Below are positions 1 through 9,471 of a stretch of 64,000 nucleotides of DNA, piece after piece. This DNA comes from [Mycobacterium] fortunisiensis. Its GTDB lineage: Bacteria > Actinomycetota > Actinomycetes > Mycobacteriales > Mycobacteriaceae. The notes below the pieces were generated by a model, which saw only the letters and a program-made list of their open reading frames with translations, ran no database searches and was not told where the DNA came from. The stretch lies in the NCBI RefSeq assembly GCF_019050325.1, contig NZ_VOMB01000002.1, forward strand, positions 1 to 64,000. The letters run 5' to 3'. The translations under genes and the position numbers were made by a program. Position 1 is the first letter of the stretch, and each line of letters starts with the position of its first letter.

Positions 1-432
1 GGCGGGGACATCTTCGAGCGGGGCGGGCCGTATCTGGTGCGTGGCGCCCAGGACCTGCTGCCCACCTCGGCGCTGCTCGACAAGTACAGCCCGGCGTTGT
101 TCTGCACGATCCGTAACTACCACGACGCCGGCCCGAAACTCGCCGGTGCGCTCGGCGGCAACGGCTACTCCCTGCAGACCCAGTCAGAGGTTCTCGGTGT
201 GGGCAACCCGTACGTCTATCCCGACAACCTGCCGCGGGTGAACGCCAAGGGCGGTCCCGAGGGCCGGCCCGGCTGCTGGCAGCCGATCACCAGGGACCTG
301 TGGCCCATGCCGTTCCTGGTGATGGACACCGGTGCCTCGATCGCGCCCTACAACCACTTTGAACTCGGTCAACCGATCACGGCAGAGTATGTCTGGGGCC
401 GCCAAGTGGGGGAGAACACGATCAACCCATGA
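1..432 (+). CDS. mce1A: Mce1A C-terminal part (5' end outside window)
   Basis: The frame is open from the first base and encodes 143 residues ending in a stop at 432. It is the C-terminal end of an MceA protein, a substrate-binding subunit of the Mce lipid importer that lies on the outer side of the plasma membrane. The MCE domain itself lies upstream of the window. What is visible is the cysteine- and proline-containing tail typical of MceA proteins. It overlaps the next gene by four bases (ATGA at 429), so the genes are translationally coupled. Assignment to Mce1 rather than another Mce operon rests on the downstream gene order (RDD-type Mce-associated gene, later sigG, ilvD, ricR, zmp1, mmpL11), which matches the M. 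tuberculosis mce1 neighbourhood. The YrbE permease genes would be expected further upstream. Confidence 0.85.
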   Translation, partial: GGDIFERGGPYLVRGAQDLLPTSALLDKYSPALFCTIRNYHDAGPKLAGALGGNGYSLQTQSEVLGVGNPYVYPDNLPRVNAKGGPEGRPGCWQPITRDLWPMPFLVMDTGASIAPYNHFELGQPITAEYVWGRQVGENTINP

Positions 433-1460
433 GCATCAAGGGCACGCTTATCAAGCTCGGCATCTTCTCACTGGTGCTGCTCACCTTCACTGCGATCATC
501 TTCGTGGTCTTCGGCCAGATCCGGTTCAACCGCACCGCCGAGTACTCGGCGATCTTCAAGAACGTCAGCGGTCTGCGCACCGGGCAGTTCGTCCGGGCAT
601 CCGGTGTCGAGGTCGGCAAGGTCACCGGCGTCAAACTGGTCAACGGTGGTCAGCAGGCCGAGGTGAGCTTCAACGTCGAGAAGTCCCTGCCACTGTTCAG
701 CGAGACCACCGCCGCGATCCGGTATCAGGATCTGATCGGTAACCGCTACCTGGAGCTCAAACGCGGTGCGAGCAACACCAGAATCGAACCGGGCAGCACC
801 ATTCCGCTGGAACGCACCGAACCCGCGCTCGACCTCGACGCGTTGGTCGGTGGATTCCGCCCGCTGTTCCAATCGTTGAGCCCGGAGAAGGTCAACACCA
901 TCTCCAAGTCGATCATCACGATCTTCCAGGGCCAGGGCGGCACCATCAGCGACATCCTGGACCAGACCGCGCAGCTCACCCAGAGCATCGCCGACCGGGA
1001 CCAGGCCATCGGTGAGGTGATCAAGAACCTCAACATCGTGCTGGACACGACCGTCGCGCATCAGCAGCAGTTCGACGACACCCTCAAGCACTTCGAGACG
1101 CTGATCACCGGGCTGAAGAACCGGGCCGATCCGATCGGCTCCTCGGTGGCCAACATCAGCAACGCGGCCGGATCGCTGGCAGACCTGCTCTCCGACAACC
1201 GCCCGTTGCTCAAGGACACCGTCGGCCGGCTTGAGGTCATCCAGCAGCCCCTGATCGATCAGAAGGAACAGCTCAACCAGATTCTGATCGACTTCCCCAA
1301 CGCGTTGAAGATCATCGGCCGCGCCGGCGGCATCTACGGCGACTTCTTCAACTTCTATGCCTGTGACCTCTCGTTGAAGCTCAACGGGTTGCAGCCGGGC
1401 GGTCCCGTCCGAACCGTCAGACTCAGCTCACAGCCGTCGGGTAGGTGCACGCCACGATGA
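429..1460 (+). CDS. mce1B: Mce family protein Mce1B
   Basis: 343 residues. An N-terminal membrane anchor or signal (about residues 8-30) is followed by a MCE domain (about 36-115, with the KNVSGLRTGQFVRASGVEVG-type start) and a long helical part rich in Asn, Gln and Leu. The length fits MceB proteins. Known role: one of six MCE subunits that assemble into the lipid-transfer complex of the Mce1 system, which imports fatty acids in mycobacteria. The start ATG overlaps the stop of mce1A, and the stop overlaps the start of mce1C in ATGA form. The C-terminus lacks the proline-rich tail seen in the C and D subunits. Confidence 0.92.
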   Translation: MSIKGTLIKLGIFSLVLLTFTAIIFVVFGQIRFNRTAEYSAIFKNVSGLRTGQFVRASGVEVGKVTGVKLVNGGQQAEVSFNVEKSLPLFSETTAAIRYQDLIGNRYLELKRGASNTRIEPGSTIPLERTEPALDLDALVGGFRPLFQSLSPEKVNTISKSIITIFQGQGGTISDILDQTAQLTQSIADRDQAIGEVIKNLNIVLDTTVAHQQQFDDTLKHFETLITGLKNRADPIGSSVANISNAAGSLADLLSDNRPLLKDTVGRLEVIQQPLIDQKEQLNQILIDFPNALKIIGRAGGIYGDFFNFYACDLSLKLNGLQPGGPVRTVRLSSQPSGRCTPR

Positions 1461-3022
1461 GGACACTTCAAGGTTCCGACCGCTTCCGCAAAGGGCTGAT
1501 GGGCGTCATCGTGGTGGCGCTGATCATCGGTGTCGGCTCGACGCTGACGAGCGTGCCGATGCTGTTCGCGGTGCCCACCTACTACGGCCAGTTCGCCGAC
1601 ACCGGTGGCCTGAACACCGGTGACAAGGTGCGCATCGCCGGCATGGATGTCGGCACGGTCAAGAGCATGGAGATCAACGGCGACAAGGTCGAGATCGGCT
1701 TCACCCTCGGTGGCAAGACGATCGGCACCGAGAGTCGCGCGGCGATCCGCACCGATACGATCCTGGGCCGCAAGAACATCGAGATCCAGCCGCGGGGCAG
1801 CCATACGCTGTCCCCGGGCGGGATGCTGCCGCTGGGCCAGACCACCACGCCGTACCAGATCTACGACGCGTTCCTGGAGGTCACCCGCAATGCCGAGGGC
1901 TGGGACACCCAGTCGGTCAAGGAATCTCTGAACGTCCTGTCGGAGACCGTCGATCAGACCTCCCCGCACCTGAGCGCCGCGCTCGACGGCGTGGCCAAGT
2001 TCTCCGAGACCATCGGCAAGCGCGACGAGGACGTCAAGAAGCTGTTGGCGAACGCCAACAAGGTGGCCACGGTCCTCGGCGACCGCAGCACCCAGGTGAA
2101 CCAGCTGCTGGTGAATGCCCAGACGCTGCTGGCCGCGGTCAACCAGCGGGGGCAGGCCGTGAGCATGCTGCTGGAGCGGGTGTCGTCGGTGTCGCATCAG
2201 GTCGAGGGCCTGATCAACGACAACCCGAACCTCAACCACGTGCTGGAGCAGCTGCGCACGGTCAGCGACCTGCTGGTGGAGCGCAAGCAGGACCTGGCCG
2301 ACACCCTCACTGTCGCAGGAAAGTTCATCACCTCACTGGCCGAGGCCCTGGCCTCCGGACCCTACTTCAAGGTGATGCTGGTCAACCTGATCCCGCCGCA
2401 GATCCTGCAGCCGTTCGTCGACGCCGCGTTCAAGAAGCGCGGCATCGATCCGGAAGAATTCTGGCGTAACGCCGGCCTGCCGTCGGCCCGCTTCCCCGAT
2501 CCGAACAAGCCGCGGTTCGAGAACGGTGCACCGCCGCCGGCCCCGACGCCGCTGGAAGGCACCCCGGAGCACCCGGGTCCCGCCGTCCCGCCCGGATCGC
2601 CGTGCTCGTACACGCCGACCGCGGCCGGAATCCCGTCCCCGGGCAACCCGATGCCGTGCGCGGGCGCCACCCAGGGCCCGTTCGGTGGCCCCGAATACGG
2701 TCCGCCGGATCTGGCGACCTCGGCACCGAATCCTGATGGCATCGCCCATTCGCCGGGTGTGCCCAGTGCGGCCATCCCCGGTCAGATGCCGCCGGATCAG
2801 CCCGGCGCCCCCGTCGAGTTGGCGCCCGGTCCGCCCGGTGCCCGCACGGTTCCGATCGCCCCACAACCCGGATTGCCCGATGCCATCCCGGGTTACGCAC
2901 CACACCCGCCGCCGTTGAACGCACCTCCGGCGCCACCGGGGCCGGGTCCCGACGCTGGGCCGGCGGGATCGCCGCCGCTGCCGGGTAACCCGCCGTTCCT
3001 TCCGCCCGGGTCGCAGGGATAG
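1457..3022 (+). CDS. mce1C: Mce family protein Mce1C
   Basis: 521 residues from ATG 1457, chosen because it overlaps the mce1B stop (ATGA). A GTG at 1445 in the same frame would add four residues. The layout is an N-terminal anchor (about 15-38), a MCE domain (about 42-125, containing GDKVRIAGMDVGTVKSMEI) and a helical domain. About the last 170 residues are very rich in Pro, Gly and Ala, typical of MceC and MceD subunits. The protein is expected to act in the Mce1 lipid-import complex. A gap of 18 bases separates it from mce1D. Confidence 0.92.
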   Translation: MRTLQGSDRFRKGLMGVIVVALIIGVGSTLTSVPMLFAVPTYYGQFADTGGLNTGDKVRIAGMDVGTVKSMEINGDKVEIGFTLGGKTIGTESRAAIRTDTILGRKNIEIQPRGSHTLSPGGMLPLGQTTTPYQIYDAFLEVTRNAEGWDTQSVKESLNVLSETVDQTSPHLSAALDGVAKFSETIGKRDEDVKKLLANANKVATVLGDRSTQVNQLLVNAQTLLAAVNQRGQAVSMLLERVSSVSHQVEGLINDNPNLNHVLEQLRTVSDLLVERKQDLADTLTVAGKFITSLAEALASGPYFKVMLVNLIPPQILQPFVDAAFKKRGIDPEEFWRNAGLPSARFPDPNKPRFENGAPPPAPTPLEGTPEHPGPAVPPGSPCSYTPTAAGIPSPGNPMPCAGATQGPFGGPEYGPPDLATSAPNPDGIAHSPGVPSAAIPGQMPPDQPGAPVELAPGPPGARTVPIAPQPGLPDAIPGYAPHPPPLNAPPAPPGPGPDAGPAGSPPLPGNPPFLPPGSQG

Positions 3023-3040
3023 GCAGGGGTATAGAGAGCT

Positions 3041-4678
3041 ATGTCTACCGTTTTCAACGTACGAAACATCCAGTTGCCCAAGGCTTCTCGGGCAACCGTC
3101 ATCGTCGGTGCGCTGGCGGTGGTGGCTGCCCTGGTGCTGGGGTACTTCGGTTACAACCTGTACAAGAAGATGACCACCACCACGGTCACCGCGTACTTCC
3201 CCGAGGTGCTGGCGCTGTATCCGGGCGACAAGGTCCTGATCATGGGCGTCAAGGTCGGTGCGATCGACAGCATCGAGACCGACGGCGACAAGATGAAGGT
3301 CGTTTTCCACGTCAACAACCGCTACAAGGTTCCCGAGAACGTGACGGCCTCTGTGCTCAACCCGAGCCTGGTGGCCTCGCGCGTCATCCAGCTCTCCCCG
3401 CCCTACACCGGCGGGCCACAGCTGCAGAACAACGCGGTGATCCCGATCGAGAGCACCCAGATCCCGGTCGAGTACGACGATTTGCGCGATCAGGTCAAGC
3501 GTCTGCTCGACGATCTGGGGCCCACGCCCGAACAGCCGAAGGGACCGTTCGGCGACATCGTGAATTCCTTCGCGGAGGGTTTCAAGGGCAAGGGCGACAA
3601 GCTCAACCGCACCCTCGACGGGCTGTCGGAGGCGTTGACCACGCTCAACCAGGGTCGCGGTGACTTCTTCTCGGTGGTCAAGAGCCTGGCGTTGTTCGTC
3701 AACGCCCTGCACAAGAGCGATCAGCAGTTCGTGGCGCTCAACAACGACCTGGCGCAGTTCACCAACTCGTTCACCAACACCGATCAGGAGTTGGCGACGG
3801 CCCTGCAGGATCTCAACAAGGTGCTCAAGACCACCCGTGAGTTCCTCGACAAGAACGGTGGCGTGCTGGCTCACGACGTCGACAACCTGTCGGAGGCCAC
3901 GACCGCGATCCTGCAGCCCGAGCCGCGCAACGGTCTGGAGACCGGTCTGCACGCCTACCCGAACCTGGCCGCCAACGTGCTCAACATCGTCGCGCCCAAC
4001 CAGGGTGGCATCGTGGGCCTGCCGGTGCTGCCCGGCCTGACCAACTTCTCCAACCCGCTGCAGTTCATCTGCAGTTCGATTCAGGCCGGTAGCCGGTTGG
4101 GGTACCAGGATTCGGCCGAGTTGTGCGCGCAGTACCTGGCCCCGATCCTGGACGCGATCAAGTTCAACTTCCTGCCGTTCGGGATGAACATGGCCAACAC
4201 CGCGATGACGCTGCCCAAGCAGATCTCCTACTCGGAGCCGCGCCTGCAGCCGCCGGGCGGGTACAAGGACACCACCGTGCCCGGTATCTGGTCGCGGGAC
4301 ACGTTGTTCTCGCACGGCAACCACGAGCCCGGCTGGACCGTGGCGCCGGGCATGCAGGGCGTGCAGGTGCAGCCGGCCACCCAGCAGATGCTGACCCCGG
4401 AGTCGTTGGGCGAGTTGATGGGTGGGCCCGACATCCAGGCCCCGCCGGCGCCGCCGGCATTCGGGGTGCCGCCGGGCGGCAACCTGCCCGGGCCGCCGAA
4501 CTCGTATGACGAGAACAATCCGCTGCCACCGCCGTGGTACCCGCAGCCCGGGCCGCCACCGGCACCGGCGCCGGGAGTGATCCCCGGTGACCCGATGTCG
4601 GCTCCGGCTCCCGCTCCGGCACCTGGCCCGGCTCCGGCCGGACCCGCGCTGCCTGCCGAGGTCGGAGGGCAGCCGTGA
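3041..4678 (+). CDS. mce1D: Mce family protein Mce1D
   Basis: 545 residues. A transmembrane anchor (about 20-42) precedes a MCE domain (about 48-130, with YPGDKVLIMGVKVGAIDSIE) and a long amphipathic helical part. The proline-rich tail of about 100 residues contains repeated Pro-Ala and Pro-Gly pairs. The length is close to that of M. tuberculosis Mce1D. A purine-rich stretch (AGAGAG) lies just before the ATG. The stop TGA at 4676-4678 overlaps the start codons of mce1E, so these two subunits are translationally coupled. Expected role: subunit of the Mce1 fatty-acid import complex. Confidence 0.92.
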   Translation: MSTVFNVRNIQLPKASRATVIVGALAVVAALVLGYFGYNLYKKMTTTTVTAYFPEVLALYPGDKVLIMGVKVGAIDSIETDGDKMKVVFHVNNRYKVPENVTASVLNPSLVASRVIQLSPPYTGGPQLQNNAVIPIESTQIPVEYDDLRDQVKRLLDDLGPTPEQPKGPFGDIVNSFAEGFKGKGDKLNRTLDGLSEALTTLNQGRGDFFSVVKSLALFVNALHKSDQQFVALNNDLAQFTNSFTNTDQELATALQDLNKVLKTTREFLDKNGGVLAHDVDNLSEATTAILQPEPRNGLETGLHAYPNLAANVLNIVAPNQGGIVGLPVLPGLTNFSNPLQFICSSIQAGSRLGYQDSAELCAQYLAPILDAIKFNFLPFGMNMANTAMTLPKQISYSEPRLQPPGGYKDTTVPGIWSRDTLFSHGNHEPGWTVAPGMQGVQVQPATQQMLTPESLGELMGGPDIQAPPAPPAFGVPPGGNLPGPPNSYDENNPLPPPWYPQPGPPPAPAPGVIPGDPMSAPAPAPAPGPAPAGPALPAEVGGQP

Positions 4679-5865
4679 TGAACCGCTTGCGCGAAGAACA
4701 GACAACTCCGATGACGAAGACACGCAAGTGGGGTCGCCTCGGGCGTCGCGTTGCGGTGCTCTCGGCGTCCGCTCTGATCCTCACGTCCTGCGGGCAGTGG
4801 CGCGGCGTGGCCAACGTGCCGTTGCCGGGTGGACCGGGAACCGAGGGCGGGCACACCACGCTGTACGTGCAGATGCCGGAGACGTTGGCGCTCAACGCCA
4901 ACAGCCGGGTGCGGGTGCGCGATGTGTTCGTCGGCCGGGTCCGCAAGATCGAGCTGATCAACTGGGTTCCGACGCTGACGATCGACCTGCAGCCGGGCAT
5001 CGAGCTGCCCAAGAACACGCTGGCCAAGATCGGTCAGACCAGCCTGCTGGGTTCGCAGCACGTCGAGCTCAACCCGCCGGAGAAGCCGTCCGAGGAGAAG
5101 CTGCGGGACGGGGACACGATCCCGCTGGCGCAGTCGTCGGCGTATCCGACGATCGAGCGGACCCTGGCCGGGATCTCGGGCATCCTCACCGGTGGTGGCA
5201 TCCCCAACATCGAGACGATCCAGACCGAGGTGTTCAACATCCTCAACGGCCGTGCCGATGAGATCCGCGACTTCCTGGGTCGGCTCGACACGTTCACCGA
5301 CGAGCTCAACCAGCAGCGCAACGACATCACCCGCGCGATCGACTCGACCAACCGGCTGCTGAACATCGTGGCCGCCCGCAACGACACGCTGGACCGGGTG
5401 CTGACGGAATTCCCGCCGCTGATCCAGCATTTCGCGGACACCCGCGATCTGTTCGCCGACGCGGTGACGGCCCTGGGCCGGTTGTCGAAGGCGGCCGACG
5501 ACACCTTGTCGAACAGCAACGCCAACCTGCACACCAACCTGCAGAACCTGCAGCGCCCGCTCAAGCAGCTGTCGCGCTCGGCGCCGTACCTGGTCGAGGC
5601 ACTCAAGCTGATCCTGACGGTGCCGTTCAACATCGAGAACATTCCGAAGGCAGTGCGCGGCGACTACATCAACGTGTCGCTGACCATCGACCTGACGCTC
5701 AGCTCGGTGGACAACGCATTCCTGTCCGGTACGGGTGTTTCGGGCATGCTGCGCGCGCTCGAGCAGGCGTGGGGCCGTGATCCGGCCACGATGATCCCCG
5801 ACATTCGGTTCACGCCGAATCCGCACGACGCACCTGGCGGCCCGCTGGTGGAAAGGGGGGAGTGA
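4678..5865 (+). CDS. lprK: Mce family lipoprotein Mce1E (LprK)
   Basis: 395 residues from ATG 4678. This is the lipoprotein subunit of the Mce1 complex: a basic N-terminus and a hydrophobic stretch end in a lipobox (LTSC), with lipidation expected on the Cys at residue 38. The MCE domain follows at about 60-150. The start is ambiguous. GTG 4675 and ATG 4678 both lie about 8 bases after a good Shine-Dalgarno sequence (GGAGGG). ATG 4711 would give a more usual signal-peptide length of 26 residues but has a weaker ribosome site. E subunits in mycobacterial mce operons are regularly lipoproteins, so position in the operon and lipobox agree. Confidence 0.9.
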   Translation: MNRLREEQTTPMTKTRKWGRLGRRVAVLSASALILTSCGQWRGVANVPLPGGPGTEGGHTTLYVQMPETLALNANSRVRVRDVFVGRVRKIELINWVPTLTIDLQPGIELPKNTLAKIGQTSLLGSQHVELNPPEKPSEEKLRDGDTIPLAQSSAYPTIERTLAGISGILTGGGIPNIETIQTEVFNILNGRADEIRDFLGRLDTFTDELNQQRNDITRAIDSTNRLLNIVAARNDTLDRVLTEFPPLIQHFADTRDLFADAVTALGRLSKAADDTLSNSNANLHTNLQNLQRPLKQLSRSAPYLVEALKLILTVPFNIENIPKAVRGDYINVSLTIDLTLSSVDNAFLSGTGVSGMLRALEQAWGRDPATMIPDIRFTPNPHDAPGGPLVERGE

Positions 5866-5868
5866 GAC

Positions 5869-7422
5869 ATGTTGCTCACACGCTTCATCAAGTTGCAGCT
5901 CGTCCTGTTCACCGTGCTGACCGTGGTCGCCCTGGTCGTGCTGGCCCTGGTGTACCTGCGGTTGCCGACGTGGGCCGGGATGGGGATGTACAACCTGAAC
6001 GCCAACCTGCCGAACTCGGGCGGCTTGTACGCGACGGCCAATGTCACCTACCGCGGCACCACGATCGGCAAGGTCACGTCTGTGGAGCCCACCGAGCGGG
6101 GCGCCCGGGTCGAGATGAACATCTACGACCAGTTCCGGATCCCGCGGGACGCCACGGCCAACGTGCACTCGGTGTCGGCGGTGGGTGAGCAGTTCATCGA
6201 CCTGGTGTCCGAGGGCACCACCAAGGAGTACTTCCGCGACGGCGACACGATCGAGAAGGGCACTGTGCCCGCCGAGGTCGGCCCCTCCCTCGACGCCGCC
6301 AATGATGCTTTGGCGGCGTTGCCGAAGGAGCAGATCGCGGTCCTGCTCGACGAGACCTCCAAGGCGGTGGGCGGCCTCGGGCCGTCACTGCAGCGGCTGG
6401 TCGATTCCACCCAGGCCATCGCCGGTGATTTCAAGGACAACCTCGACCCGATCAACGACATCGTCGAGAACTCCGGGCCGATCATCGACAGCCAGGTGAA
6501 TTCGGGTGACGCGATCTCCCGGTGGGCCAAGAACCTGAACACCCTGGCCGCGCAGAGCGCCCAGAACGATGCGGCGCTGCGCGGTGGTCTGCAGCAGGCC
6601 GCACCGACGGCCGATCAGCTCAACTCGGTGTTCGGTGATGTCCGCGAGTCGCTGCCGCAGACGCTGGCCAACCTCGAGATCGTCATCGACATGCTCAAGC
6701 GGTACAACAAGAACGTCGAGCAGGTGTTGGTGGCACTGCCCCAGGGTGGAGCCGTCGCGCAGACCGCGACGATCTTTGCGCCCAAGGGTCTGCTGCACTT
6801 CGGTCTCGGCATCAACATGCCGCCGCCGTGCCTGACCGGGTTCCTGCCCGCCGATCAGTGGCGCTCGCCGGCGGACACGTCGTCTGCACCCATCCCGGAG
6901 GGCCTGTACTGCAAGATCCCCAAGGACGCGCCCAATGCGGTGCGTGGTGCACGTAACTATCCGTGTGCCGATGTGCCCGGCAAGCGGGCCGCCTCACCAA
7001 GGGAATGCCACAGCGACGAGCCTTACCAGCCGCTTGGCACAAACCCCTGGTACGGCGACCCGAACCAGATCCGCAACTGCCCGGCTCCGGGTGCCCGTTG
7101 CGATCAGCCCGTCGATCCGGGCCGGGTGATCCCCGCGCCTTCGGTCAATAATGGGTTGAACCCGTTGCCGGCGAGTCAGCTGCCACCACCGGAGTCGACG
7201 GCGCCGCGCAGCGATCCGCTGACCGCGCCCCGGGGTGGCAGTGTGAGTTGTAGTGGACAGCAGCCGAACCCCTGCATCTACACTCCGGCAGCAGGTTCGA
7301 CTGCCACCTACAGCCCGTCCAGCGGCGAGGTGGTCGGTCCCGGCGGTGTGAAGTACTCCGTCACCAACTCGAATAAACCAGGAGATGACGGATGGAAGGA
7401 GATGCTGGCGCCAGCCAGCTGA
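5869..7422 (+). CDS. mce1F: Mce family protein Mce1F
   Basis: 517 residues, close to M. tuberculosis Mce1F. An N-terminal membrane anchor (about 8-31) leads into a MCE domain (about 40-120), a helical region with many Gln, Asn and Leu, and a Cys- and Pro-rich C-terminal region (about 330-500) that also includes Ser/Thr-rich stretches. It starts three bases after the mce1E stop, and its last 31 bases overlap the first Mce-associated gene. Expected role: last of the six MCE subunits of the Mce1 lipid-import complex. Confidence 0.92.
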   Translation: MLLTRFIKLQLVLFTVLTVVALVVLALVYLRLPTWAGMGMYNLNANLPNSGGLYATANVTYRGTTIGKVTSVEPTERGARVEMNIYDQFRIPRDATANVHSVSAVGEQFIDLVSEGTTKEYFRDGDTIEKGTVPAEVGPSLDAANDALAALPKEQIAVLLDETSKAVGGLGPSLQRLVDSTQAIAGDFKDNLDPINDIVENSGPIIDSQVNSGDAISRWAKNLNTLAAQSAQNDAALRGGLQQAAPTADQLNSVFGDVRESLPQTLANLEIVIDMLKRYNKNVEQVLVALPQGGAVAQTATIFAPKGLLHFGLGINMPPPCLTGFLPADQWRSPADTSSAPIPEGLYCKIPKDAPNAVRGARNYPCADVPGKRAASPRECHSDEPYQPLGTNPWYGDPNQIRNCPAPGARCDQPVDPGRVIPAPSVNNGLNPLPASQLPPPESTAPRSDPLTAPRGGSVSCSGQQPNPCIYTPAAGSTATYSPSSGEVVGPGGVKYSVTNSNKPGDDGWKEMLAPAS

Positions 7423-7985
7423 ACCTCGCCGACCAGCAGGACCCTCACCTCACCGAACCGGACGAGCAGGCTGCCGCGCGCCCATCGCGCCTCGGCCGCG
7501 GCGCGATGGCGGCGATCCTGGTCGGGCTTCTGGTCTTGACGGTCGGTCTCGGTGTGGGCGGATACTTCGCGCTGCGCGCACACCAGGTCAGCGAACGGAT
7601 CGCCCACGACGAGGCCGAGGCCCTGCAGGCGGCGAAAGACTGCGTGACGGCCACCCAGGCTCCCGACACCCAGGCGATGATTGCCGCCCAGACCAAGATC
7701 ATCGAATGCGCGACCGGTGACTTCGGGGCGCAGGCCGGCCTGTACAGCGGCATGTTGCTGGACGCCTACCAGGCGGCGAACGTGCAGGTGAAGGTCTCGG
7801 ATCTGCGGGCCGCGGTGGAAAAGCACAATGACGACGGCTCGATGGACCTGCTGGTCGCGGTGCGGGTGCTGGTCACGAACTCCGAGAAGTCCGACGAAGA
7901 GCAGGGCTACCGGCTGCGGGTGAAGATGGCCCGCGCCGAGGACGGCACCTACAAGGTGGCACGACTGGACCAGGTCACGTCGTGA
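7392..7985 (+). CDS. mas1A: Mce-associated membrane protein (Mas1A type)
   Basis: 197 residues. A cytoplasmic N-terminal stretch rich in Gln, Asp and Glu precedes one transmembrane helix (about 40-62) and an extracytoplasmic domain of about 130 residues with two Cys (DCVTAT, IIECAT). This is the usual build of Mce-associated (Mas) proteins, which stabilise or modulate Mce complexes. It corresponds by position to Rv0175. The ATG overlaps the end of mce1F by 31 bases and is preceded by GGAG. The end overlaps the next gene by four bases. The detailed molecular function of this family is not settled. Confidence 0.85.
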   Translation: MEGDAGASQLNLADQQDPHLTEPDEQAAARPSRLGRGAMAAILVGLLVLTVGLGVGGYFALRAHQVSERIAHDEAEALQAAKDCVTATQAPDTQAMIAAQTKIIECATGDFGAQAGLYSGMLLDAYQAANVQVKVSDLRAAVEKHNDDGSMDLLVAVRVLVTNSEKSDEEQGYRLRVKMARAEDGTYKVARLDQVTS

Positions 7986-8923
7986 CCGCTGTGCTGGACC
8001 AGGCTGCACCGGCCTCGTGGTTGCAGCGGGCGGGGGCGTTCGCCATCGACGTCCTGGCCGGCGCCGGGTTGATCGTCACGTTGGCGCTGCTGGCATTGTC
8101 AGCGCCGCTGTACAGCTGGTTCTGGTGGGTGTGCACCGTGGCGGCTGCCCTCGCGGGCGTGGCGGTGCTGGTCAACCGGATCGGCCTGCCCGCGTTCACC
8201 GGCTGGTCGCTGGGCCGGTCGGTGTTCGGCATCCGGGTGGTGTCCGCGGCCGGCGATGCGGGTCTGCTGCGGCTGCTGCTGCGCGACGTGGCCCATCTGC
8301 TGGATACCGCGGCAGTGTTCGTCGGCTGGCTGTGGCCGCTGTGGGACGCCCGCAACCGCACGTTCGCCGATCTGTTGGCCCACACCGAGGTGCGGCGCGT
8401 CGAATCCGCCGGCGAGGGCGTGCGTCGCCGTGCCGGCGCGGTGCTGCTGGTGCTGGCTGTGCTCAGCGGAATCGCCGGTGGTCTCGGCTACTACGCGGTG
8501 TACCGCCAGGACCGGGCGGTGGACCAGGCCCGTGCGCAGATCGCCGAGCAGGGCCCGCGCATTGTCGAAGAGCTGCTCAGTTACGGCGTGGATTCCGTCG
8601 ACGAGGATTTCGCCAAGGCGCAGTCCCTGGCCACCGACAACTACCGGCAACAACTGATCGCCCAGCAGGACGCCGTCCGCAAGGCCGGGCCGACCACCAA
8701 CGATTACTGGGCGGTGAGCAGCGCGGTGCTGTCGAACCCGGAACCCACCGCGACCGAGGCGTCGATGTTGATGGCGCTGCAGGGCCAACGCGGTACCAAC
8801 CCGCAGGAGCTGAAGTTCATCACCGCGACCGTGCAGGTGGACTTCACGAAGTCCGGTGACCGCTGGCTCGTCGACAACTTGACGGTGCTCAAGCGGCCGG
8901 CGCTGAACGGGGGCGGACAATGA
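7982..8923 (+). CDS. mas1B: RDD-domain Mce-associated membrane protein (Mas1B type)
   Basis: 313 residues. The N-terminal half (about 10-130) is an RDD-type membrane domain with three hydrophobic segments and the loop TGWSLGRSVFGIRVV. After a further transmembrane helix (about 141-163) comes an extracytoplasmic Mce-associated domain (about 170-305) of the SnoaL/NTF2-like type. An RDD domain joined to a Mas domain is the build of Rv0176, the second gene after mce1F in M. tuberculosis, and this supports the mce1 assignment. GTG start at 7982 and end at 8923 both overlap neighbours by four bases. Confidence 0.87.
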   Translation: MTAVLDQAAPASWLQRAGAFAIDVLAGAGLIVTLALLALSAPLYSWFWWVCTVAAALAGVAVLVNRIGLPAFTGWSLGRSVFGIRVVSAAGDAGLLRLLLRDVAHLLDTAAVFVGWLWPLWDARNRTFADLLAHTEVRRVESAGEGVRRRAGAVLLVLAVLSGIAGGLGYYAVYRQDRAVDQARAQIAEQGPRIVEELLSYGVDSVDEDFAKAQSLATDNYRQQLIAQQDAVRKAGPTTNDYWAVSSAVLSNPEPTATEASMLMALQGQRGTNPQELKFITATVQVDFTKSGDRWLVDNLTVLKRPALNGGGQ

Positions 8924-9471
8924 GCCCGCGGCGCCGGATCGACGCCGGCGAGCGTGACTACTTCGCGGTCGAGCCCAAGGAACCCATCCGGTGGGGGCTG
9001 CCGATCGTCGCGATGGTGTCGGCGCTGCTCATCGCGGCCGCCATCGCGGGCAGCACCGTGATCTTGGTGCGCCACCTGTCGGATCGCCGGGCCGAGATCA
9101 AGGAAGCCGACGCGCTCGGCTATGTGACCGCGTTCATGACCGGATATACGACGGTGGATCCGTTCCACGCCAACGACTACGCCGACCGGATCAAGGCGCA
9201 GGCCACGGGCGATTTCCGAAAGATGTTCCAGGACAAGCTGAACGAGATCGTCGTTCAGGTGGCGCGGGCCGAGCCCACCGAAGGCAGCGTCATGGCCGCC
9301 GGGATCCAGCGCTGGAACGACGACGGCAGCGCCGACGTGTTGGTGGCGACCAAAACCAGCACCCGCACGGCCGACGGCAAATCAGTGATCGAGAGCGGTA
9401 GTCGTTGGGTTGCGACGACGATTCGGGAAGGACAGCAGTGGAAGATCAGCCAGCTGATTCAGGTGATCTGA
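8920..9471 (+). CDS. mas1C: Mce-associated membrane protein (Mas1C type)
   Basis: 183 residues. A short charged cytoplasmic N-terminus precedes one transmembrane helix (about 26-49) and an extracytoplasmic domain ending in a WKISQLIQVI strand typical of Mce-associated proteins. It corresponds by position to Rv0177. The ATG overlaps the stop of the preceding gene (ATGA). The 3' end overlaps the next gene by 34 bases in another frame. It is expected to act with the Mce1 complex at the membrane; no catalytic motif is visible. Confidence 0.85.
   Translation: MSPRRRIDAGERDYFAVEPKEPIRWGLPIVAMVSALLIAAAIAGSTVILVRHLSDRRAEIKEADALGYVTAFMTGYTTVDPFHANDYADRIKAQATGDFRKMFQDKLNEIVVQVARAEPTEGSVMAAGIQRWNDDGSADVLVATKTSTRTADGKSVIESGSRWVATTIREGQQWKISQLIQVI

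Noticed and set aside
2333..4723. Open frame of 796 codons on the minus strand within mce1C/mce1D
   Set aside because: Antisense shadow of two clear Mce genes; very Arg-rich.
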